Shown: positions 57,094 to 64,000 of the stretch, in pieces
Layout of the letters: each line of letters begins with the position of its first letter
Numbering within the stretch: position 1 is the first letter of the stretch
Source: Pediococcus cellicola
GTDB lineage: Bacteria; Bacillota; Bacilli; Lactobacillales; Lactobacillaceae
DNA length: 64,000 nt
Assembly (NCBI RefSeq): GCF_001438655.1
Contig: NZ_JQBR01000003.1
Location: 178,890 to 242,889, forward strand
Direction of reading: 5' to 3'
Program-made: the position numbers and the translations under genes
Notes under the pieces: model-generated
Told to the model about the DNA's origin: nothing
The model's input: the letters and a program-made list of their open reading frames with translations, nothing else
Database searches by the model: none

Positions 57094-57897
57094 ATGGCAA
57101 GATATCAAGGTACCACAATTGAAAATGCCATTCAGGCAGGTTTGATTGATATGGATTTAAAACGTGATGAAGTGAAAGTGACGACGATTACTAAACCTAA
57201 AAGAGGTTTTTTAGGAATTGGCAAGCGTCTCGCAGAAGTTGAATTGACGTTTATAAAGAAGAGTCAACCGGTTGATGAGAAGGTCAGCACGCAACCCAAC
57301 CCTATTTTGCAAGATTCTGAAGTTCAAGACAAGGTCGATGAAGTAAACGCTGAACCTAAATATGAAGTTCAAAAGCCTCAAGATACCGATGATGAAAATG
57401 CTACGCAGGCGCAAGCAACGCATCCAAAGTTAAATGAGAAAATTACTGCTGAACTCAAAGATTATTTAGATACGGTTGTCAAACAGCTTGGAATTACAGC
57501 TAGTTCCACAGTTACCGTTCATCATCGTGAAGTTGCTATCGAGTTTGAAACAGAACAAGAAGGTCTCCTAATTGGGAAGCATGGGCGTACCATTAACGCG
57601 TTACAGACGTTAGCGCAAGTATTCCTATTGCATAAAGAGATTGCCCACACGAATGTTCAATTAGATGTCGGAAACTACCGAGCACGACGTGTTGAAACTT
57701 TGCAACGGCTCGCTGAAAGCACAGCTCGAGAAGTGGTGGCCACTGGAGATCCTGTCTTTTTGGACCCGATGCCCGCTTTTGAACGCAAAGTTATTCACGC
57801 TGCATTGGCTGACAACCATTTTGTGACCACTTTTTCTGAGGGCCATGAACCACATCGCTATGTGGTAGTCGCATTAGTTCAAGAAGATCAGCTTTAA
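57094..57897 (+). CDS. khpB: RNA-binding protein Jag/KhpB (EloR)
   Basis: 267 residues: an N-terminal Jag domain (TIENAIQAGLIDMDLKRDEV, KPKRGFLGIG), an acidic linker, a KH domain with LIGKHGRTINALQTL, and an R3H domain (RRVETLQRLAESTAREV). KhpB with KhpA binds RNA and regulates cell elongation in streptococci and lactobacilli. It follows yidC; AAGGAGGGTGGTTAC precedes the ATG. Confidence 0.96.
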   Translation: MARYQGTTIENAIQAGLIDMDLKRDEVKVTTITKPKRGFLGIGKRLAEVELTFIKKSQPVDEKVSTQPNPILQDSEVQDKVDEVNAEPKYEVQKPQDTDDENATQAQATHPKLNEKITAELKDYLDTVVKQLGITASSTVTVHHREVAIEFETEQEGLLIGKHGRTINALQTLAQVFLLHKEIAHTNVQLDVGNYRARRVETLQRLAESTAREVVATGDPVFLDPMPAFERKVIHAALADNHFVTTFSEGHEPHRYVVVALVQEDQL

Positions 57898-57909
57898 AAG
57901 TGTCCAAAA

Positions 57910-57938
57910 TTGACAAATGCCCTTCAACATTTTAAGAT
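57910..57938 (+). promoter_or_regulatory. Promoter upstream of mnmE-mnmG
   Basis: TTGACA (57910-57915), a 17-base spacer and TAAGAT (57933-57938). It lies before the hairpins at 57960-58025. Confidence 0.65.
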
Positions 57939-57959
57939 ATAGACAATATTCTTATTTTA

Positions 57960-58025
57960 GATAAAGTAGTGAAAGTACTTTATCCACGTGAACCTTTTTA
58001 AAGGCGTGGACTGGGTGCTTTTTTT
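57960..58025 (+). terminator. Overlapping hairpins and terminator in the mnmE leader
   Basis: Hairpin 1 is GATAAAGTA/TACTTTATC (57960-57984). Hairpin 2 is AAGTAC/GTGCTT with TCCACG/CGTGGA and CCTTT/AAAGG inside (57973-58020), followed by a T run to 58025. They share bases and are mutually exclusive. Hairpin 2 is an intrinsic terminator, either ending the rpmH-khpB transcript or acting as an attenuator for mnmE. Confidence 0.6.
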
Positions 58026-58055
58026 ATTGGAATGGATTTAGAAAGGAAATTAGAC

Positions 58056-59447
58056 ATGCTAGAGACAGCTACCGAATTAGATACCATTGCGGCAATTTCA
58101 ACCCCACCTGGTGAAGGTGGTATTTCGATTGTTCGGGTGAGTGGTAAAGAAGCTTTAAACGTTGTGACCGCCGTTTTTAAGGGTAAGGATCTGCATAAGG
58201 TTAAAAGCCACACGATTAATTATGGTCATATTATTGATCCGAAGACGAAAAGCGTTGTTGATGAAGTGATGGTTTCAGTCATGTTGGCGCCAAAAACATA
58301 TACGTGTGAAGATGTCGTTGAAATTAATTGTCATGGCGGAATTGTGCCTACTAATGATGTCTTGCAACTGGTGTTAAGTCATGGTGCGCGAATGGCAAAA
58401 CCGGGTGAATTTACAGAAAGAGCTTTTTTGAATGGTCGAGTTGATCTTTCCCAAGCCGAAGCGGTTATGGATCTTATTCGAGCAAAAACGGATCGTTCTA
58501 TGAAAGTAGCTTTGAACCAATTAGATGGTGATTTATCGCATTTAATTAAAAATTTACGTCAAGATATCTTAGATGTTTTAGCCCAAGTGGAAGTTAATAT
58601 CGATTATCCTGAGTATGACGATGTTGAAACCATGACCAGTAAGCTGCTTCGTGAAAAAGCGGTGGAAGTGAAGGCGCAAATTAAACAATTGTTGCAAACA
58701 GCCCAAGAAGGTAAGATTTTGCGTGACGGGTTGGCTACTGCAATTGTCGGTCATCCTAATGTAGGGAAATCAAGTTTGCTAAATCGTATGCTCCATGAAG
58801 ATAAAGCAATTGTGACAGATGTTGCGGGGACAACGCGTGACGTGCTGGAAGAGTATGTTAATGTGCGTGGGGTACCGCTAAAACTGGTTGATACAGCTGG
58901 TATTCGTGAAACAAATGATAAAGTTGAAAAAATTGGGGTTGAGCGCAGTCGCAAAGCCTTGCAAACGGCTGATTTAGTCTTGTTAGTTTTGGATAGTAGT
59001 CAACCTTTATCTGATGAAGATCGTCAATTGCTGCAAGCTACCAATGAAACTAAGCGAATCATCATTTTAAATAAAACAGACTTACCTATGCGACTAGATA
59101 CAGACGAATTGTTTGAGTTGGCCTCTGAAGAAGAAGTTATCCGTACTTCAGCTACAAAAGGTTCTGGTCTGGATGAGTTAAAAGAAAAGATTGCCAAGTT
59201 GTTCTTCGGTGGTATTGAAGGCAATCAAAACAATGTGATTGTCACCAATGCTAGACACATTGGGTTGTTAAACCAGGCCAAAGACGCGTTGGATTCGGTC
59301 TTACAAGGATTAGATGATGGCATGCCTGTTGATTTGGTGCAGATTGATATGACAAGATGCTGGGATTTTCTTGGTGAAATCACGGGTGATAGTTATCAAG
59401 ATGAATTGCTTGATCAGCTGTTTAGTCAGTTCTGTTTAGGTAAATAA
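58056..59447 (+). CDS. mnmE: tRNA modification GTPase MnmE (TrmE)
   Basis: 463 residues starting [20 protein letters not shown]. The inserted G domain has [24 protein letters not shown] and NKTD motifs, and the protein ends in the required CLGK. With MnmG it makes the cmnm5 modification at wobble U34 of several tRNAs. ATG 58056 follows AAAGGAAATTAGAC; an upstream in-frame ATG at 58032 has no such site. Confidence 0.98.
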   Translation: MLETATELDTIAAISTPPGEGGISIVRVSGKEALNVVTAVFKGKDLHKVKSHTINYGHIIDPKTKSVVDEVMVSVMLAPKTYTCEDVVEINCHGGIVPTNDVLQLVLSHGARMAKPGEFTERAFLNGRVDLSQAEAVMDLIRAKTDRSMKVALNQLDGDLSHLIKNLRQDILDVLAQVEVNIDYPEYDDVETMTSKLLREKAVEVKAQIKQLLQTAQEGKILRDGLATAIVGHPNVGKSSLLNRMLHEDKAIVTDVAGTTRDVLEEYVNVRGVPLKLVDTAGIRETNDKVEKIGVERSRKALQTADLVLLVLDSSQPLSDEDRQLLQATNETKRIIILNKTDLPMRLDTDELFELASEEEVIRTSATKGSGLDELKEKIAKLFFGGIEGNQNNVIVTNARHIGLLNQAKDALDSVLQGLDDGMPVDLVQIDMTRCWDFLGEITGDSYQDELLDQLFSQFCLGK

Positions 59448-59508
59448 TTGAAGTTAAATTAAGTTAATTATAAAACTAAAAATGAAGCTCAAATGTGGAG
59501 GAAGAGTC

Positions 59509-61416
59509 ATGACGGAAGTAAAACAGTATGCAGGTAAAGATTACGATGTGATCGTGGTCGGTGCTGGGCATGCCGGTTCAGAGGCAGCATTGGCAGCTGC
59601 TCGAATGGGCAATAAAACATTATTAATGACCATTAATTTGGATATGGTGGCATTTATGCCATGTAATCCCTCAGTTGGAGGACCCGCTAAAGGAATTGTT
59701 GTCCGTGAAATTGACGCGCTCGGTGGTGAAATGGGTAAAAACATCGATAAGACCTATGTCCAAATGCGGATGCTAAATACCGGCAAAGGTCCTGCAGTTC
59801 GTGCTTTACGTGCTCAGGCTGACAAACATGCCTATCATGCTCAGATGAAAAAAACAATTGAAGATGAACCTAATTTAACCTTACGACAAGGAATTGTGGA
59901 TGATCTGATTATTGAAGACGGCGTTTGTAAGGGTGTGATCACCAATACCGGCGCTCGTTACCATGCTAAAAGTGTGGTATTAACGTTAGGGACAGCTGCT
60001 CGTGGCAAGATCATTATTGGTGAACTTATGTACTCCTCTGGTCCCAACAATTCGCAACCAGCTATGAAGTTGACCAAGAACTTAAAAGATTATGGCTTTG
60101 ATTTGGAACGCTTTAAAACTGGGACCCCACCTCGTGTGGATGGCGGTACGATTCATTATGATGAAACAGAGGAACAACCTGGAGATAAAGAACCAAATCA
60201 TTTTAGTTTTACAACGCCTGATAGTGCCTATATTGATGCTAAAAATCAGCTTTCTTGTTGGTTAACGTATACGAACGAGTATACGCATAAGATTATTCGC
60301 AAAAACTTGGATCGGGCACCAATGTTTTCTGGTGTGATCGAGGGAGTTGGGCCTCGCTATTGTCCTTCAATTGAAGATAAAATCGTGCGCTTTGCTGATA
60401 AAGATCATCACCAATTGTTCCTTGAACCTGAAGGTCGCCATACAGACGAGTGGTATGTCCAAGGACTTTCTACGTCAATGCCAGAAGAGATTCAGCAAAA
60501 GATTTTGCATTCCATTAAGGGCTTAGAAGATGCTGAAATGATGCGTCCGGGATACGCCATTGAATATGACGTGGTTTCGCCGTATCAATTGAAACCAACT
60601 TTAGAAACTAAGGTTGTTAAAAACTTGTATACAGCTGGTCAGACTAATGGTACTTCCGGGTATGAAGAAGCTGCCGGACAAGGGCTAATTGCTGGAATTA
60701 ATGCCGGATTGCGTGCCTTAGATAAGGGTCAATTTACCTTAAAGCGCAGTGATGCTTATATTGGTGTTATGATCGATGACTTAGTTACAAAGGGAACCAA
60801 AGAACCCTATCGTTTACTTACAAGCCGTGCAGAATACCGTCTAATCTTGCGCCATGATAATGCTGATTTACGCTTGACGGAAATGGGTCATGACTTAGGT
60901 TTGATTGATCAAGATCGGTACCAAAGCTTCTTAGAAAAGAAAGCGGACATTGAAAATGAATTGCACCGGTTAGATACAATTCGCATCAAACCTAAGGAGG
61001 TTCGTGACTTCTTGATTTCTAAGGGTGGTCATGAATTAAAAGATGGTGTCTGGGCATCTGAATTTTTGCGTCGTCCAGAAGTGTCATATAAAGAGTTACT
61101 CCAATTCATTCCGGCACCCGATAAGAAGCTGGATCGAAGAGTTGTTGAACAAGTTGAAATTGAGATCAAATATGCGGGCTATATCAAAAAAGCCAAAGAA
61201 CGTGTGGAACGTTTGAAGAAAATGGAAGCTAAAAAGATTCCAGATCACATTGATTATGCGGCCATTAATGGTCTTGCAACTGAAGGTCGTCAGAAACTTG
61301 AAAAGATTCAACCACAAACCATTGCGCAAGCCAGTCGGATTAGTGGTGTAAATCCTGCTGATATTGCAATTTTGAGTGTGTATATTGAGCGGGGCAGAAT
61401 TGCTAAAGTAAAATAA
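59509..61416 (+). CDS. mnmG: tRNA uridine 5-carboxymethylaminomethyl modification enzyme MnmG (GidA)
   Basis: 635 residues. FAD motif [17 protein letters not shown], the conserved [11 protein letters not shown] and GTPPRVD segments, and [15 protein letters not shown]. It partners MnmE. ATG 59509 follows TGTGGAGGAAGAGTC; the in-frame start at 59482 is unsupported. A strong terminator follows at 61424. Confidence 0.98.
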   Translation: MTEVKQYAGKDYDVIVVGAGHAGSEAALAAARMGNKTLLMTINLDMVAFMPCNPSVGGPAKGIVVREIDALGGEMGKNIDKTYVQMRMLNTGKGPAVRALRAQADKHAYHAQMKKTIEDEPNLTLRQGIVDDLIIEDGVCKGVITNTGARYHAKSVVLTLGTAARGKIIIGELMYSSGPNNSQPAMKLTKNLKDYGFDLERFKTGTPPRVDGGTIHYDETEEQPGDKEPNHFSFTTPDSAYIDAKNQLSCWLTYTNEYTHKIIRKNLDRAPMFSGVIEGVGPRYCPSIEDKIVRFADKDHHQLFLEPEGRHTDEWYVQGLSTSMPEEIQQKILHSIKGLEDAEMMRPGYAIEYDVVSPYQLKPTLETKVVKNLYTAGQTNGTSGYEEAAGQGLIAGINAGLRALDKGQFTLKRSDAYIGVMIDDLVTKGTKEPYRLLTSRAEYRLILRHDNADLRLTEMGHDLGLIDQDRYQSFLEKKADIENELHRLDTIRIKPKEVRDFLISKGGHELKDGVWASEFLRRPEVSYKELLQFIPAPDKKLDRRVVEQVEIEIKYAGYIKKAKERVERLKKMEAKKIPDHIDYAAINGLATEGRQKLEKIQPQTIAQASRISGVNPADIAILSVYIERGRIAKVK

Positions 61417-61423
61417 TTTTATG

Positions 61424-61458
61424 AGTCATCTTAATAGAGATATTAAGATGACTTTTTT
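61424..61458 (+). terminator. Terminator of mnmE-mnmG
   Basis: AGTCATCTTAATA (61424-61436) pairs with TATTAAGATGACT (61441-61453) with a 4-base loop, followed by T6. Confidence 0.9.
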
Positions 61459-61474
61459 ATTTGTAATAATATTT

Positions 61475-61558
61475 ATTTTATCGTTAAAATATTTTTTATT
61501 GACATTTCAAAACAAACAAGATATAACTAAGCTATCATAAAAATAAATTTTAACGATA
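61475..61558 (+). promoter_or_regulatory. Promoter flanked by inverted operator-like sites
   Basis: TTGACA (61499-61504), a 17-base spacer and TATAAC (61522-61527) form the promoter of the MFS gene. On each side lies one arm of a 12-bp inverted repeat: TATCGTTAAAAT (61479-61490) and ATTTTAACGATA (61547-61558). The left copy extends to the palindrome ATTTTATCGTTAAAAT (61475-61490). Confidence 0.65.
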
Positions 61559-61570
61559 GAAGGAATTATT

Positions 61571-62875
61571 ATGAAAAACTTTCTGAATACTAGTAAGGCA
61601 CAGCTTGTTAAGGTTGGTGTGATTGCGCTAATAGATGAGTTAGGAAGTAGCATGTTTAGTTTCGCGGTGGGCTTATTTCTTTTACGTAAAACGGGTTCTG
61701 CCATGAATCTAGGCATTTCTATTTTAATCGGACCGTTAGTTTCATTAATTTTATTGCCAATTTCAGGAACAATTGTAGATCATTTTAATCACAAAAAAAT
61801 TATTGTGATTTGTCAGATTGGTATCATTATGACAATGGCATTTTTCTCAATGGAATTTCAACAACTTTCAGATACGTATCTCGTGAAAATCATTGTTTTA
61901 TTGGTCTTACTCGATATATTTCAGTTATTTATTGGTAATGTTTTTAGTGCTTCAGCAATTAATTTGGTTCCTCAAACGCAGGTACAGCAACTTAATTCAA
62001 TTCAACAAATGGTTCGTTCTTCAGCTTCAATTTTAGCTCCCATTTTAGGCGGGATTGCGTATGGAATGATGCCATTCTTTGGTTTCACACTGATTATGTT
62101 CGTAACCACCTTGGTTGTGATGGTGGTTGTGTTATCGCTGAACTTCAGATTTAATAGTGTACAGCTTGTTTCCGAAGTTGACGCTAAGGAAAATATAAAT
62201 TTTTTAACTTCATTTAAAGAAGGAATTCATTATTTACGTCAGAAAAAAGAGATTGTCATGTTAATCATAACGGCTTGTGTCATCAATTTTTTCTTTTGTG
62301 CAGTGAATGTTGGCTTACCCTTGTTACTAGTGGATCAATTTAAATTAAGTAACGTTTCATACAGTATGGTGGAGGCTAGTACCTCGGTAGGTATGATTTT
62401 GTCTGGCTTTATATTTATGAAACAAAAACCAGCAGAAAATCAAATTCAGCTTATGTATCGCTGGGTTATCGGGATTGCCCTCGTTACAAGTGCAATGGGA
62501 TTACCAGTACTTTTACATGTTCAATTTTTAAAATTGGGAATTACTGGTATCTATGTTGGCTTGGCCTTGTTACTGGGGATTGCATTGTTTGAAACTAATG
62601 TGCCAATGGCTGGATACATGCAATTGCACATTGATTCTAGTTTTCAAGGACGTATTTTTACGATTCAATCTTCATTGTCAATGTTGATGATGCCAGTCGG
62701 AACCATTATATATGGTTACTTATTTGATCATTTTAATGCAGGGCCTATTTTTCTAGCATCAGGAATCACTGTAATTATCTGCATCTTAGCTTTTATGCAA
62801 GTTAAGGTCACAAAACCAGTACATGTTGTTAAAACGGCAGTAAAAAAAGAAAATTTAGAAAAGGTTTTGAAATAA
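61571..62875 (+). CDS. MFS transporter
   Basis: 434 residues with 12 hydrophobic helices. The segment SGTIVDHFNHKKIIVICQ is a motif A variant as in MFS_3 efflux proteins. The substrate is unknown. GAAGGAATTATT precedes the ATG. It is followed after 100 bases by an ArsR-like regulator gene in the same direction, and its promoter is flanked by inverted sites, so regulator and pump probably form a feedback unit. Confidence 0.85.
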   Translation: MKNFLNTSKAQLVKVGVIALIDELGSSMFSFAVGLFLLRKTGSAMNLGISILIGPLVSLILLPISGTIVDHFNHKKIIVICQIGIIMTMAFFSMEFQQLSDTYLVKIIVLLVLLDIFQLFIGNVFSASAINLVPQTQVQQLNSIQQMVRSSASILAPILGGIAYGMMPFFGFTLIMFVTTLVVMVVVLSLNFRFNSVQLVSEVDAKENINFLTSFKEGIHYLRQKKEIVMLIITACVINFFFCAVNVGLPLLLVDQFKLSNVSYSMVEASTSVGMILSGFIFMKQKPAENQIQLMYRWVIGIALVTSAMGLPVLLHVQFLKLGITGIYVGLALLLGIALFETNVPMAGYMQLHIDSSFQGRIFTIQSSLSMLMMPVGTIIYGYLFDHFNAGPIFLASGITVIICILAFMQVKVTKPVHVVKTAVKKENLEKVLK

Positions 62876-62975
62876 AGTTTTTGATGACTGGTTTAATAAT
62901 CATGAGATTGGTATGATAAATGAGTTGATGTGTATTATGAATAAATTTGTTGAAATGAAAAGGAAGTTCCTTGAA

Positions 62976-63620
62976 ATGAGTTCTAATAAACTTGATAGTT
63001 TAGCAAAACTATTGGCTGACCCTAAAGTGAATGAAATAATAGATGCTGCCAACAAAGAGAGTGGAATTACCGTTAAGCAGTTGGCTAAGTTTTTAAAGGA
63101 AAAACCGTCTAATCTCTATTATCCGATTCAAAGGATGACGGATTTTGGTCTTTTAAAGGTAGTATCAGAGAACCAAATTAAAAATTTAACCGAAAAAGTA
63201 TATAGTTCGGCTTTTTTGTATAAGAATTCAAGAGATGGCAAAAAAAACGATCAGGAAATAGATTTAGGCGATGAATATGTCAAAGAACATGGTGAAGATC
63301 TCATGGAACTTTTGATGATTAATCAAAAAAGAGTTTTACAAGCATTTAAAAAAAATGTCGATTTTATTCAAGGTGGCGGAAATAGTGATAAAAGTACATT
63401 TTCTTGGGCTCAATCAGATCTAAAGCTGTCTAATAAAGGAAGAATTGAATTATTGAGAAAATTAAATGAGGAAACAGCAAATTTTAAAGATCCATACCCA
63501 GATGATCCTCAAGTTTCCTTAAATATGGAGATAACCATGTATTCTGATGTAGATCCTCAGGCTAATGAAGAAACAGAGAAAAGTGATGTTGAAGTAAGTA
63601 AGGGTAAATCAAAATTATAA
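62976..63620 (+). CDS. ArsR-like winged-helix regulator
   Basis: 214 residues from ATG 62976, chosen because AAAAGGAAG lies 10 bases upstream; an earlier in-frame ATG at 62913 has no site. The N-terminal part (KLLADPKVNEIIDAA, ITVKQLAKFLKEKPSNLYYP, IQRMTDFGLLKVV) is a winged helix of ArsR/HTH_20 type. The C-terminal half is helical and ends in a highly acidic tail. It probably regulates the upstream MFS gene; the ligand is unknown. Confidence 0.7.
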   Translation: MSSNKLDSLAKLLADPKVNEIIDAANKESGITVKQLAKFLKEKPSNLYYPIQRMTDFGLLKVVSENQIKNLTEKVYSSAFLYKNSRDGKKNDQEIDLGDEYVKEHGEDLMELLMINQKRVLQAFKKNVDFIQGGGNSDKSTFSWAQSDLKLSNKGRIELLRKLNEETANFKDPYPDDPQVSLNMEITMYSDVDPQANEETEKSDVEVSKGKSKL

Positions 63621-63634
63621 ACAAAAGATAAAAA

Positions 63635-63650
63635 CGTTTCACGTGAAACA
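63635..63650. promoter_or_regulatory. parS-like centromere site
   Basis: CGTTTCACGTGAAACA differs at one end base from the parS consensus TGTTTCACGTGAAACA. ParB (Spo0J) binds such sites near the origin. Its distance of about 8 kb from oriC fits. No parA or parB gene is inside the window; in related genomes they lie close to mnmG. Confidence 0.8.
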
Positions 63651-63667
63651 ATATATTCATATTGTGA

Positions 63668-64000
63668 TTAGATCAAAGAATTACCGAGAAAACTAAAAGA
63701 ATTTTTTGGAATTAAATATCTTTTCGTACTTTCTATTTGATGTAGCTGGTATGCTTCATCGAATTTATTATTTATAGTGTGGGCTAGTATCACATTTCCA
63801 AATGGGTTTTCATTCGTACGATTTCTAGGAAAAACGTTTAGTGATTACTGAATTGCATGTTTTTGCCAATTAATATTTGTAAAGAGAATGAACCAGCAGA
63901 ATAAACAATTGGGGTACGCATTATTGGAATGGTTTAACTTTAATAGCAAGTAAAAAAGATGATCCCTGTAAGGAACTGCAACTATTTTTTGAGACAATCA
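63668..64000 (-). pseudogene. Possible degraded reading frame at the window edge
   Basis: A minus-strand frame from the window end to a stop at 63668 is interrupted by one internal TAA. The downstream half reads NPFGNVILAHTINNKFDEAY and then LHQIESTKRYLIPKNSF; the upstream half begins LSQKIVAVPYRDHLFYLL. I recognise no family. It could be a decayed gene continuing outside the window or chance open sequence. Otherwise 63651-64000 shows no gene. Confidence 0.25.

Overview
This is a chromosomal segment of a low-G+C Gram-positive bacterium of the family Lactobacillaceae. The evidence is the rpmH-rnpA-yidC-jag-mnmE-mnmG block on one side of dnaA and dnaN-yaaA-recF-gyrB-gyrA-rpsF-ssb-rpsR on the other, followed by gdpP-rplI-dnaB and a complete walRKHI-walJ-htrA-rlmH block. 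Lactobacillus-type genes also occur: mntH-usp, a proline iminopeptidase, a T-box leader, an LPQTN-anchored MucBP protein and water-forming NADH oxidase. The species cannot be named from sequence alone.

Layout. 1-5.9 kb: end of mntH, usp, a peptidase, a P-loop protein, a DUF2798 membrane protein and a TetM-like translational GTPase. 6.0-12.4 kb: an AT-rich accessory island with an MFS pump, an Rgg-type regulator, a toxin remnant, and a compact microcin C-like cluster. That cluster has an ArsR-type regulator, two tandem 16-codon precursor genes encoding the identical peptide, a MccB/ThiF-like adenylating enzyme, and an ABC exporter. 12.6-21.8 kb: a T-box-controlled peptide-binding protein, a DUF915 hydrolase, a CDP-glycerol glycerophosphotransferase, MsrA with an N-terminal helical extension, a chimeric pseudogene pair and an XRE membrane regulator. 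21.9-30.3 kb: rlmH, a dense DnaA-box cluster, htrA and the WalRK operon. 30.4-44.6 kb: tRNA-Lys, a flavoprotein disulfide reductase with its MarR regulator, transporters, an NlpC/P60 protein, dnaB-rplI-gdpP, a MucBP surface protein, NADH oxidase and a lone EAL protein. 44.8-61.4 kb: the replication-origin neighbourhood. 61.5-64 kb: an MFS transporter with an ArsR-like regulator, a parS-like site and a degraded frame.

Origin. Genes left of about 55.0 kb run leftward and genes right of 55.5 kb run rightward, as expected for divergence from oriC. DnaA boxes lie on both sides of dnaA. Between dnaA and dnaN there is a run of trinucleotides and an AT-rich stretch resembling the DnaA-trio unwinding element of Bacillus subtilis. 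A second box cluster lies 31 kb away between rlmH and htrA.

Most notable. The 9.5-12.4 kb cluster is a minimal candidate RiPP/peptidyl-nucleotide locus. Known MccA peptides end in Asn, whereas this duplicated precursor ends in Gly-Arg. The two copies differ only at synonymous positions, and a terminator-like hairpin separates them from the enzyme gene. No immunity peptidase and no MccD/E-type tailoring gene is seen.
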